From Polyangiaceae bacterium (GTDB lineage: Bacteria > Myxococcota_A > Polyangia > Polyangiales > Polyangiaceae): a stretch of DNA of 64,000 nucleotides. The position numbers were made by a program, and so were the translations under genes. Each line of letters opens with the position of its first letter. Position 1 is the stretch's first letter. The stretch spans positions 103,098-167,097 of the forward strand of contig JAICQQ010000001.1 of the NCBI GenBank assembly GCA_025937785.1, written 5' to 3'. A model generated the notes under the pieces. That model did no database searches. It was not told where the DNA came from and worked only from the letters and a program-made list of their open reading frames with translations. This document shows positions 27,724-35,188 of the stretch, piece by piece.

Positions 27724-28452
27724 ATGACCCTGGAGCATGCCTGGCGCGACCTCTTCGGCCTCCCCGAGGACGCCCCGCACCTTCTGCTCGCGCTCACGCA
27801 CCCCAGCTACGCCAACGAACAGGGGCGCCCGGGCGAAGGGGACAACCAGCGCCTCGAGTTTCTTGGCGACGCAGTGCTCAGCTTCTGCACCAGTGAGGTG
27901 CTGTACGCGCGCTTCCCCAACGCGGACGAGGGCACGCTGACGCGAACCCGGGCTCAGCTCGTCAACGCAGAAGCGCTGGCCGCGTTCGCGAAGTCCGTGG
28001 ACTTGCCCGACGGTTTGCTGCTGGGGCGTGGCGCAGTCGCCGCGGGGCTGCGCGATTCGACCAACGTCATGGCGGACGCCGTCGAGGCGCTGATCGCCGC
28101 TGCGTACCTGGACGTGGGCCTGTCTGCGGCCCGCCGAGTGTGCGAATGCATCGTGGATTTTGGTCTGGCGCGCCAGTCGAAGGCAGGCGCACGCGACCCT
28201 AAGAGCGAGCTGCAGGAGCAGGCGCAGGCGCTCGGCTATCCGCCGCCCACCTATCGCGTGGCGCAGAGCGGCGGACCAGCCCATGCTCGCTGGTTCGAGG
28301 TCGAGGTGTTACTTGCCGGCGCGCCGATCGGCCAGGGCCGGGGGCGCTCGAAGCGCCTTGCTGAACAGGAAGCTGCGCGCGCCGCGCTAGAAGCGCGGAG
28401 CTTCGAACGCTTGCATCCCGAGGTCCCACTGGCTCCGGGGGACGGCGGCTAG
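27724..28452 (+). CDS. rnc: Ribonuclease III
   Basis: A 242-residue double-strand-specific ribonuclease. The catalytic signature NQRLEFLGDAVL (41-52) and the second acidic set (D118, E121 in ADAVEALIAAAYLD) are intact. A C-terminal dsRNA-binding domain (about 165-230; DPKSELQEQAQALG, RGRSKRLAEQEAARAAL) completes the usual two-domain form. It processes rRNA precursors and structured mRNAs. The ATG at 27724 directly precedes the enzyme domain. The next gene starts one base inside its stop codon (TAGTG). Confidence 0.95.
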   Translation: MTLEHAWRDLFGLPEDAPHLLLALTHPSYANEQGRPGEGDNQRLEFLGDAVLSFCTSEVLYARFPNADEGTLTRTRAQLVNAEALAAFAKSVDLPDGLLLGRGAVAAGLRDSTNVMADAVEALIAAAYLDVGLSAARRVCECIVDFGLARQSKAGARDPKSELQEQAQALGYPPPTYRVAQSGGPAHARWFEVEVLLAGAPIGQGRGRSKRLAEQEAARAALEARSFERLHPEVPLAPGDGG

Positions 28453-28889
28453 TGGCTGCGCTCGACCGATTACTGCCCCGGCGGCGGCTCCTGCTCGCCC
28501 TCGCGAGCGGGTTCTGTGCCGTGGTCCCCGCGCGTGTAGCGTGGGCGGGTAGCTACCTGAATCGGGCTGCTTTGCTCGTCACCCAAGCGGGCAACGACGC
28601 CGACTACCTGAGGGCCCGCGTCACCGACCGGGAGCTGGCGCGGGTGATCCACAAGTTGGCGGTCGCTCACATCGATGCCGCCAGCGCCATGGAGGTCCCG
28701 AAAGAAGTGGCACAGGCGCACCCGCACTTGCTCCTGGTCCTCGAGAACTACGAGCGCGCCGCCGACGCGGCGCGCGAAGGGCAGACACAGCGCTTCGTGA
28801 TTTACCAGCAGCGCGCTCGTGACGAAGAGCGCACGCTGCGCGGTGTCCTGAAGCAACTCGGTTGGGCGCTGCCTCCCGTCAAAGGCTAG
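28452..28889 (+). CDS. Secreted small helical protein downstream of rnc
   Basis: 145 residues with a twin-Arg-like N-terminus (PRRRLLLALASGFCAVVPARVAWA) that looks like a signal peptide. The mature helical part is about 110 residues (ASYLNRAALLVTQ..., HLLLVLENYERAADAAREG). No known domain. The GTG start overlaps the rnc stop, implying coupled translation. Its end overlaps the convergent isomerase gene by four bases. It may be periplasmic; function unknown. Confidence 0.7.
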   Translation: MAALDRLLPRRRLLLALASGFCAVVPARVAWAGSYLNRAALLVTQAGNDADYLRARVTDRELARVIHKLAVAHIDAASAMEVPKEVAQAHPHLLLVLENYERAADAAREGQTQRFVIYQQRARDEERTLRGVLKQLGWALPPVKG

Positions 28890-29884
28890 CGCAGCCCCGC
28901 TTCGCCCGCGCTGAGCGCCGGCCGCGCTTTCACGGGTGCAGGCGGAAGCAAGGCTGACGCCGGCAAACGCGGATCGGCAGGCACGTGCAGCTCGAGTTCG
29001 TCGAGGAGCGCCAGCTCGCCCCGTTCGACATCGCTCTGGCGCTGGGCGACGAGGGCATCGAGCGCCTGGCGCGTGCGGTCTTCGATCAGGAGCTGCCGGA
29101 TGCGCGGCGCATGATCAGCGAGCTGGGGTTCGACTGCGGCCAGGCTGCCGCGCCGCCAGACGACGCCGAAGTGTTTGCCCTCGGCCACCAGCTCGGGGAC
29201 GAGCTCGCCATCGCGCACTTTGGCGGCGGCATCGAATAGCTCGCGAGTCGCGCGCAGGCTCGGCACCTCGGTGTCACCGTTCGGATGCACGAAACCCAGG
29301 TCGCCTCCTCGCAGCCGCGTGGCCTGGTCGATCGAGTGATCGCGGACGAGCGCGCGCCACTCGGCCATGTCTTTGATTGTCCGTGCCTTCTCGAGCAGCT
29401 TTTGAGCTGCTGCGCGATCGGCGACGAGCAGGCGGAACACGCGGATCCGCTCGGGGTGGCTCAGCTCTGCCCGGTGTTCGTCGAAGTAGCTCTTCACCGC
29501 CGCGTCGGTCACCGCCGTGTTCGCGTGCGCGCGTTCGGACTCTTGGAGCGCCTGCACCAGCGCGCGGTTGACCTGCTGCTTCACGGCGAGCGTCTCACTC
29601 GAGTTCCGCGCTCGAGCTTCTTCCGCAAGCAGCAGCCGCGGCAGCGCCACTTGCTCTACGTAAGCTCGCCGGATCTGCGCGTCGTTCGAGCCCAGGCTGG
29701 CGAGCTGGAAAGGCAGCGTCGCTTCGATCTCCGCCTGGAGCTCAGCGAGCGTGAGCGTCGTCGCGCCCGCGCGCAGCACTACCGGAGACGGCGGCGGTTT
29801 CGAGGTAGCGTTCGCGCCCGCGGCCGCCAACACCAGCGGTGGAAGTAGGGCGATCAGCAGCGCGCGGCGGAAGGTGAGCCTCAC
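28886..29884 (-). CDS. SurA/PpiC-type peptidyl-prolyl isomerase-like protein
   Basis: 332 residues with a signal peptide (about 1-26). A SurA-like helical N-domain (LAELQAEIEATLPFQL, ARARNSSETLAVKQQVNRAL) is followed by a parvulin-type domain (about 140-250) with RIRVFRLLVADRAAAQKLLEKA, GGDLGFVHP and FGVVWRRG. It would be a periplasmic folding factor for outer-membrane proteins. The tail is Pro/Ala-rich. The parvulin core is divergent, so it may act only as a chaperone. It converges with and overlaps the preceding gene by four bases. Confidence 0.82.
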   Translation of the reverse strand: MRLTFRRALLIALLPPLVLAAAGANATSKPPPSPVVLRAGATTLTLAELQAEIEATLPFQLASLGSNDAQIRRAYVEQVALPRLLLAEEARARNSSETLAVKQQVNRALVQALQESERAHANTAVTDAAVKSYFDEHRAELSHPERIRVFRLLVADRAAAQKLLEKARTIKDMAEWRALVRDHSIDQATRLRGGDLGFVHPNGDTEVPSLRATRELFDAAAKVRDGELVPELVAEGKHFGVVWRRGSLAAVEPQLADHAPRIRQLLIEDRTRQALDALVAQRQSDVERGELALLDELELHVPADPRLPASALLPPAPVKARPALSAGEAGLR

Positions 29885-29977
29885 TCTGCCCGCGTTCTAG
29901 CGGGTGCCGGCGGCGGCTTCAACCGGCGCGGTGGGATCCGCGATGCGGTTCGACGTCGAGCTCGGCTCCGAGCTCGG

Positions 29978-31006
29978 TCAGGCCACTTGCCGGTTGCGTC
30001 TGGGCACGGCTTTTCGGACCGACGATTCGAGTGTGACGCGACGCTCCGTTGGCCGAAAGCCGAGCTGGCTCAGCCGCTCGCGGGTGGTGCGCAAGGCTTC
30101 CCGCCCGGCGTCGATCCCGATGCAAGCCCGCCCAAGCTTGCGGGCAACGGCCAGCGTGGTTCCGCTGCCGGCGTAGGGGTCCAGCACCAGGTCGCCCGCG
30201 TCCGTGCAGGCGCGTACCAGGCGCTCCAACAAAGCTTCTGGCTTCTGCGTTGGGTACCCGGTGCGCTCGCGAGCCACGGGGGCCACGATCCCGATCTCCC
30301 AAACGTCGCCCATCGGGGTCCCCGGCGTCGGCTCGGAGGTCTTGCTGGAGCGCTGCCGGCGCCCGCTACTGTCGACGACCGCTCGCTGTTTGGTGGTCCC
30401 CCAGGTGCGTTGGGTGGACGCGGCCAACGGCTCGTACAGCTGGTGGAAGCGGGGTTCGACCTCCGGATCTTTCACGTAGCGGAGCAGCGTGTCGTGCACG
30501 CGCTGAAAGTTTCTGGTCTTGGCCGGCCAGCGCCGATACCGCCACACGATTTCGCTTGCGAAGGCAGCCGTACCGAAGACCTCGTCGCACAGGATCTTGG
30601 CGTAGTGGCTGGTCTTGGGATCGACGTGGAGGACCATCGAACCGTGGGGGGCGAGCAGGGCGCGTACCACGTGAACGCGATCGACCAACGCCTCGAGGTA
30701 CTCGGCGATGCTGTCCCAGCGGTCGTCGAACGCATGCGCGTGCGTGCGCTCGATGATACCGCTTTCCCGGTTGCGGGAGCGCGCAACCAGGGAAAATTCG
30801 CGGTTGGTGAAGAACGGGGGATCCAGATAGGCGAGCGTTACCTGGCCCGCGTATTGCGGCAGCAAGGCGTGCATCGCGGCCAGGTTGTCCCCATGCACGA
30901 GTAGAGTCGATGCATCGCCGGGTGTCTTGCCCGTGAGCCGGGCTGGGAGCGAACGTGGAGCAGGCCTTCCGGTCCACTGCAGGACTGGAGCATGGGGAGC
31001 GCGCAT
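29978..31006 (-). CDS. Orphan beta-class DNA methyltransferase (N6-adenine or N4-cytosine)
   Basis: 342 residues. The catalytic motif IV DPPF (62-65) comes first, and the S-adenosylmethionine-binding motif DPYAGSGTT (276-284) follows, with the target-recognition region between them. This order defines the beta class. The product transfers a methyl group to the amino nitrogen of adenine or cytosine in DNA. No restriction endonuclease gene is next to it. The nearest nuclease (HNH) is 6.5 kb away, so it appears to be a solitary methylase that may regulate gene expression or protect DNA. It diverges from a lipoprotein gene 100 bases away. Confidence 0.88.
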   Translation of the reverse strand: MRAPHAPVLQWTGRPAPRSLPARLTGKTPGDASTLLVHGDNLAAMHALLPQYAGQVTLAYLDPPFFTNREFSLVARSRNRESGIIERTHAHAFDDRWDSIAEYLEALVDRVHVVRALLAPHGSMVLHVDPKTSHYAKILCDEVFGTAAFASEIVWRYRRWPAKTRNFQRVHDTLLRYVKDPEVEPRFHQLYEPLAASTQRTWGTTKQRAVVDSSGRRQRSSKTSEPTPGTPMGDVWEIGIVAPVARERTGYPTQKPEALLERLVRACTDAGDLVLDPYAGSGTTLAVARKLGRACIGIDAGREALRTTRERLSQLGFRPTERRVTLESSVRKAVPRRNRQVA

Positions 31007-31106
31007 GTCGCGAAATCGTCCGACGGGGCTCGGTGGAGGGCCAAGAAACAGCCGTGCGTTTTTCTACACGTGCGTGGGCCCGCGCTTTACGCTATCCGAA
31101 GCACCG

Positions 31107-31646
31107 ATGCGGCCGCCTGGTGGTTCTTCGGGAGGGGTAGCGCAGACGTTCAGTGACTGGTGCGGCGCCGCGCTGCTGGCTTTGGCCGTCGCCGTGGCCT
31201 CCGGCGGCTGCAATTCGCAGGTAGAGAGCCAGGGACCGGAAGAAGTCGTACGCGAGTTCTTCGCGAGCATGGCTCAGGTCCACGGCAATCCAGCGGATGC
31301 GAAGCTCGCGTACGAGCTCATGTGGTCCAAGGCCCGGCAGAACCTGGGTGAACGGGCGAAGCGTGCTAGCGCCGCGGCGGGGCGCCAGGTTGCGCCCGAG
31401 GAGATGATCGCCCCCTCGCGCTTTTCAATGGCGTTCGTTCCGCAAACCTACCAGCTCGGTCGCCGGCAGCACGACCTCGCCGAGGTCATCGTTTCCGCGG
31501 AGGAACCGAGCCGCCAGTCCGAGAGGGTGTTGTGCCGCCTCGAAGACGGCCAGTGGCGCGTCGTCGTGCGTTTGCCGCCGGTGTCACCTATCAGTAAGCG
31601 CAGTGAGACCAGGCCCAAGACGCGGCCCGAACTCGCGGAAGAGTGA
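31107..31646 (+). CDS. Hypothetical lipoprotein
   Basis: 179 residues with a signal peptide ending in a lipobox (AVASGGC, about residue 35). The mature domain begins with QGPEEVVREFFASMAQV and continues with a mixed alpha/beta segment (HDLAEVIVSAEEPS, VLCRLEDGQWRVVVRLPPV). It resembles small NTF2/DUF4878-like lipoproteins, but I cannot confirm this. It is separated from the convergent carD gene by a strong hairpin. Confidence 0.72.
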   Translation: MRPPGGSSGGVAQTFSDWCGAALLALAVAVASGGCNSQVESQGPEEVVREFFASMAQVHGNPADAKLAYELMWSKARQNLGERAKRASAAAGRQVAPEEMIAPSRFSMAFVPQTYQLGRRQHDLAEVIVSAEEPSRQSERVLCRLEDGQWRVVVRLPPVSPISKRSETRPKTRPELAEE

Positions 31647-31673
31647 GAGCTGAAGCGCGCACCACAAAATGCA

Positions 31674-31707
31674 TCGGACGCGCACCCTGTTTGGAATGCG
31701 CGTCCGA
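31674..31707. terminator. Bidirectional stem-loop terminator between convergent genes
   Basis: An 11-bp perfect inverted repeat (TCGGACGCGCA at 31674-31684; TGCGCGTCCGA at 31697-31707) with a 12-base loop lies between the lipoprotein gene and carD, which converge. There is no clear T-tract. It probably stops transcription from both sides. Confidence 0.7.
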
Positions 31708-31728
31708 GTCAGACTTGCTTGAATCGCG

Positions 31729-32235
31729 TTAGTTCGAGAAGAAGATGGCTTCGATCTCGTCCTTCACGTTGTCCTCGGTCTGCTCGCGAGCGATCGCGAT
31801 TTCTTTCACGATGAGCGAGCGAGCGGTGTCGAGCATTCGGCGCTCGCCGAACGAAAGCTGCTTGTTGGCTTTCAGGCGATACAGGTCCCGCAGCACTTCG
31901 GCCACGTCGTAGATGGACCCCGTCTTGATTTTATCCATGAACCCGCGGTAGCGCCGGTTCCAGGTCTGCGTGTCGAACCCGATGGTGCGCTCCTTGAGGA
32001 TGTCGAAAATCTCCCGGATCTCTTGCTCGCTGATCACTTGGCGGAGGCCCACGGCGTCGGCGTTCGAAACGGGAACCATAATCTTGCGGTCGGTGTCCAA
32101 GATTCGGAGGACGTAAAAACGCTGCCGGCTTCCCGCGATGTCCTTCTCGTCGATGCTGATGACCTCAGCCACGCCCTGCGCGGGGTACACAGCTTTGTCG
32201 CCAACCTTGAACTCAACCTCTTGGCCTGCCTGCAT
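31729..32235 (-). CDS. CarD/CdnL-family RNA polymerase-binding regulator
   Basis: 168 residues. The N-terminal RNA polymerase-interacting domain (VEFKVGDKAVYPAQGVAEVISIDEK) is followed by a helical DNA-binding C-terminal domain (FDTQTWNRRYRGFMDKIKTGSIYDVAEVLRDL). This matches the short CdnL type rather than Myxococcus CarD with its AT-hook region. CdnL stabilises promoter open complexes, especially at rRNA genes. The ATG at 32235 follows AAGGAGATACC on its strand. A conspicuous hairpin lies just upstream in its leader. A hairpin terminator lies beyond its stop. Confidence 0.92.
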   Translation of the reverse strand: MQAGQEVEFKVGDKAVYPAQGVAEVISIDEKDIAGSRQRFYVLRILDTDRKIMVPVSNADAVGLRQVISEQEIREIFDILKERTIGFDTQTWNRRYRGFMDKIKTGSIYDVAEVLRDLYRLKANKQLSFGERRMLDTARSLIVKEIAIAREQTEDNVKDEIEAIFFSN

Positions 32236-32251
32236 GGTATCTCCTTGTTTT

Positions 32252-32287
32252 CGTGACCACGCGCCGGAACGGCGTTTGGTAGTCACG
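32252..32287 (-). promoter_or_regulatory. Hairpin in the 5' leader of the CarD-family gene
   Basis: On the minus strand the leader just upstream of the AAGGAG site (32242-32247) can fold: CGTGACTAC at 32279-32287 pairs with GTGGTCACG at 32252-32260 (one mismatch), and inside it CGCCG pairs with CGGCG around a three-base loop. It could affect mRNA stability or translation. No ligand-binding element is recognised. Confidence 0.55.
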
Positions 32288-32757
32288 GACTTCTTTCGTT
32301 AAGAATTTCCGGGCTCGCCCCTGCGGAGCCGGCGCTGGCCTGGCCAGCTGCGGGCGTAGCCAGCACGAGTGGAATTCAACCCCATTGCTTCGAAAAGCTG
32401 CGTTTGGACTCGCCGAGAAAGTGGTGAACGATATTCAACGGATGAGTTGGTCACTTCATTCCGCTTCTTCCGACGAAGCCTCTGAGGCATCAGGAAAGCA
32501 CGGGGTATTTCCGGCGCCTATCTTCTGGAGCTGGGTCGAAGATAGTGGTCGCCAGGCGCGGCACCTTAGTTTGGGAACCGCACCATGTCAACAAGGTGTG
32601 ACACATTTTTGCGTTCCTGCCAACTTTTGTGCTTGGGCCAGCGGCGTCGTGTCCACGCTCAGAGGGGTGCTCCGCTGTGCAGTGATCGCCTGTGTCGAGC
32701 CGCCGGGCCGTGTGTGTCAATTGGGAATACGAAACGAAATTGGCGGCTTGCCGTGGT
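32288..32757. other. 470-base intergenic region upstream of carD
   Basis: No convincing gene. Open frames exist on both strands (for example 32385-32780 plus), but none reads like a protein. Composition is less GC-rich than the average of the window. It holds a candidate promoter facing carD (separate entry) and an imperfect inverted repeat (CAATT...AATTG, around 32719-32745). It probably contains the long 5' leader of carD and the end of the ppx/gppA gene. Confidence 0.5.
32563..32591 (-). promoter_or_regulatory. Candidate sigma-70 promoter facing carD
   Basis: On the minus strand TTGACA (32586-32591) and TAAGGT (32563-32568) are separated by 17 bases, the optimal spacing. Transcription would start near 32556 and give a leader of about 320 bases for carD. 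This is a consensus match, not proof. Confidence 0.4.
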
Positions 32758-33678
32758 TCACGGGGCGAGCGCACGGGTAGCCAAACCCCACCGTACGCCA
32801 CGATCGGAGACCACGAGCTCCTCACATTGTGCCCACAACAGCACCTCGTGCACGAGCAGTGCGCCCGCAACGATCACATCGGCGCGCTCGGGAGCGAGTC
32901 CCGGTAACCTCTTGCGCTCCCCGAGCGAGAGGCGCGCGAGATCCGCCGCGATTTCGCGGACGCGTGGCTCGCTCAACCGCGCGCCGTGCACGCGTTCGGC
33001 GACGTAGGGTTCCAGCGCGAGATCGATGGCGGCGAGCGTCGTCACCGTGCCGGCAACCCCGATCAACGTCTTCGCGCTTGGAATCGGGCCATAGCTTGCC
33101 AACTGATCTGCCACGTGCCTGCGAACGGCTGCGCACTCGCTCGGCGTGGGCGGATCGTGCGCGAGGCAGCGTTCGAACAAACGAACGCTGCCGATGTCTA
33201 GCGAGCGGGCGCTCGCCACGCGTTGGACGCCGCGCTCGTTGTCGCCGACGATGATCTCGGTGCTGCCACCGCCGACGTCGAACACCACGAGCGCGCCGGC
33301 GACGTCGAGTCCCGAGAGCGCCCCTGCGAACGTGAGCTCGGCTTCTTCGTCGCCGCTGATGACGCGCGGTTCGTCACCCAAGAGCTCGCGAACGCGCTGA
33401 CGGAATTCTGCGCCGTTGCCCGCGTCTCGCATCGCGCTGGTGCCGACGGCGACGACGCGCTCGGCTCCGTACTCCGCGATGGTTGCGGCGTACGCCCGCA
33501 GGCACGCCAGCGTGCGGTCGCAGGCGGCGTCCGCTAGCTGCCCGGTCCGATCGACGCCTTGACCCAGGCGAGTGATGGTCGCCCGCTCGACCAAGGCGAC
33601 CGGACCCCGCGGGCTCTGCTCGGCGATCAGGAGCAGAACGGAGTTCGTACCGATGTCGACGCAGGCGACCCTAGCCAC
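32758..33678 (-). CDS. Ppx/GppA-type exopolyphosphatase
   Basis: 306 residues of the ASKHA fold. The first phosphate loop VDIGTNSVLLLIAE, GTSAMRDAGNGAEF, the ISGDEEAELTFAGAL segment, and the second phosphate loop VFDVGGGSTEIIV are present. GVAGTVTTLAAIDL is also family-typical. Members hydrolyse polyphosphate or pppGpp. This is the short (two-domain) form without the C-terminal HD domain. It lies 44 bases downstream of the OmpA lipoprotein gene on the same strand, so they may be co-transcribed. Confidence 0.92.
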   Translation of the reverse strand: MARVACVDIGTNSVLLLIAEQSPRGPVALVERATITRLGQGVDRTGQLADAACDRTLACLRAYAATIAEYGAERVVAVGTSAMRDAGNGAEFRQRVRELLGDEPRVISGDEEAELTFAGALSGLDVAGALVVFDVGGGSTEIIVGDNERGVQRVASARSLDIGSVRLFERCLAHDPPTPSECAAVRRHVADQLASYGPIPSAKTLIGVAGTVTTLAAIDLALEPYVAERVHGARLSEPRVREIAADLARLSLGERKRLPGLAPERADVIVAGALLVHEVLLWAQCEELVVSDRGVRWGLATRALAP

Positions 33679-33722
33679 TCACGCCCCCACGCGGCGCTGC
33701 GGCACCAAGGGGCGAAGCGGTG

Positions 33723-34547
33723 TCAGTTCGCGAGGCTGTTGAGATTGAGCATCTCCTCGACGTTGGGCTGCACCACCAGTTCGACGCGACGGTTGAGCTT
33801 GCGGCCGTCATCGTTGTCGTTGGCTGCCACTGGATCGGTCTCGCCGTAACCCGCTGCGCTCAGATGGGTGGGCACCAGCCCGCCACCGCCGTCGTCCACC
33901 GGGTCGGTCATCAGCTTGAGCACCGAACGGGCGCGCATGGCTGAAAGCCCCCAATTGTCCTTGAAACGACCGCCCTGGAGCGGCTTCGAGTCCGTGTGTC
34001 CTGCGACCTGAAAATGACGCGCGCTCAGGTCCTTATCGTCGCGGATGACCTGCGCCACCTGAAGCACGATCTCTTCACCCTCTTTCTTCAGCTTGTCCTG
34101 GCCCGAATCGAAGAGCACGTCGCCGGGCATCTGAATCACCATGCGATTGTTGCGCACCGAGACCTTCAGGCCGAGCTGAGTGAGCCGCTGCAACTTGGAG
34201 CGCAGTTGCTCGAAGCGCTGCCGGATCTTGTCGAGCTGTTCGGCACGACGCCGGTACTCCTCGACCGCCTTGCGCTGCTGCTCGAGGTCAGCATTGAGGT
34301 TGTCGATGCTCAGGCCGCGTTGATTGAGCTTCGACTTGAGCGAATCGACCTCCGCGAGTGCGTCAGAAAGGTCGGTTTCGCATTTCTGGTGCGCCTGTTG
34401 ACGCGCAGCGAGCTGGTTTCGGAGCTGCTCATTCTCGCGGACCTTCTGATCCCATTCCTCTTGCGAGTATCCGCAACCAAAAAAAACCAGTGACGCCAGC
34501 GCCACGATCAGCGCGCGAGTTGGTGTGGGGAAGCATCGCATTCGCAT
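33723..34547 (-). CDS. OmpA-family lipoprotein with coiled coil
   Basis: 274 residues: lipoprotein signal (ALIVALASLVFFGC), a coiled coil (about 25-120, repeated Gln/Leu/Arg/Glu heptads) and a C-terminal OmpA/MotB peptidoglycan-binding domain (about 140-270; FDSGQDKLKKEG, AGHTDSKPL, LSAMRARSVLKLM, NRRVELVV). It anchors to the outer membrane by lipid and binds peptidoglycan. The first ATG (34577) is possible; the one at 34547 gives a tighter signal peptide. Likely operon partner: ppx/gppA downstream. Confidence 0.87.
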   Translation of the reverse strand: MRMRCFPTPTRALIVALASLVFFGCGYSQEEWDQKVRENEQLRNQLAARQQAHQKCETDLSDALAEVDSLKSKLNQRGLSIDNLNADLEQQRKAVEEYRRRAEQLDKIRQRFEQLRSKLQRLTQLGLKVSVRNNRMVIQMPGDVLFDSGQDKLKKEGEEIVLQVAQVIRDDKDLSARHFQVAGHTDSKPLQGGRFKDNWGLSAMRARSVLKLMTDPVDDGGGGLVPTHLSAAGYGETDPVAANDNDDGRKLNRRVELVVQPNVEEMLNLNSLAN

Positions 34548-34577
34548 CTTTTTGTGTCCTGCCTTCCAGAGGGTCAT

Positions 34578-34893
34578 TCGAACGGTCGTCCCTGGCTAGT
34601 CTCGCCCGCCATGCGGCGTCAAGTGGCCGTGTCTGCGGGGTTTTTTGCGGTGAGCCCGCTCGGGCGAACTGGGGTGTGCAGACTCCTCTAGGGTGTTCAG
34701 TAACGCGCGGCCAGGACGAGCTCAGCGGCCTACTATGCAAAGTTTACGTGGTTCTAACGCCGTCAACTGCGAGAGGGCCGCTTGTCCACTCGCATTTTTT
34801 TCGTTGACACATCACAATAGGTGGCAATATACGTCTTGCAACATACCCTCGGGAGTGGCTCAAGGGCCGCTCCTGATTCCAGGGAGGCATCAA
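34578..34893. other. Intergenic region between the OmpA lipoprotein and histone-like genes
   Basis: 316 bases without a gene. The right end holds the promoter and ribosome binding site of the histone-like gene. The rest serves as the divergent control region for the OmpA lipoprotein. Nothing else is recognisable. Confidence 0.5.
34804..34833 (+). promoter_or_regulatory. Sigma-70 promoter of the histone-like gene
   Basis: TTGACA (34804-34809) and TATACG (34828-34833) with an 18-base spacer. Transcription would start near 34840, about 54 bases before the ATG at 34894. The region is AT-rich within a GC-rich genome. AGGGAGG lies just before the start codon. Confidence 0.65.
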
Positions 34894-35052
34894 ATGGCTG
34901 CAAAGAAGTCCAAAGCAAAGAAAGCGCCCGCCAAGAAGGCGCCTGCGAAGAAGAAGGCGAAGAAGAAGGCCACTAAGAAGGCTGCCAAGAAGGCACCTGC
35001 GAAGCGCGCCAAGAAGGCCGCCAAGCGCAAGGCTCGGGCGAAGAAGGCCTGA
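34894..35052 (+). CDS. Lysine-rich histone H1-like DNA-binding protein
   Basis: Only 52 residues, almost all Lys, Ala, Pro and Arg in AAKKAPAKK-type repeats, like the C-terminal tail of histone H1. It is very likely to bind nucleic acid non-specifically through charge. Comparable small H1-like proteins occur in Myxococcota and chlamydiae. It is a stand-alone gene with its own promoter, ribosome site (AGGGAGG) and hairpin terminator, which suggests strong, separate expression. The protein has no folded domain that I can see. Confidence 0.85.
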   Translation: MAAKKSKAKKAPAKKAPAKKKAKKKATKKAAKKAPAKRAKKAAKRKARAKKA

Positions 35053-35065
35053 TCCGCTGCGGCAC

Positions 35066-35095
35066 AGTGCACTCCACCTCATTGGGGAGTGCACT
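35066..35095 (+). terminator. Stem-loop terminator after the histone-like gene
   Basis: A 10-bp perfect stem (AGTGCACTCC at 35066-35075, GGAGTGCACT at 35086-35095) with a 10-base loop begins 13 bases after the stop codon. There is no U-tract. It also lies downstream of the convergent 543-residue gene. Confidence 0.65.
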
Positions 35096-35188
35096 CGACG
35101 GGCGCGCGGACGAACTAGCTACCCAGCTGGTTTGTTCGCGCGCCCGTCCCGCTTTGTGGGCATGGCTTTGCAGGCTCGCGGCCTGCCG

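Noticed and set aside
32385..32780. Open frame of 131 codons in the region upstream of carD
   Set aside because: Protein sequence has no natural pattern and the region lacks third-position bias.
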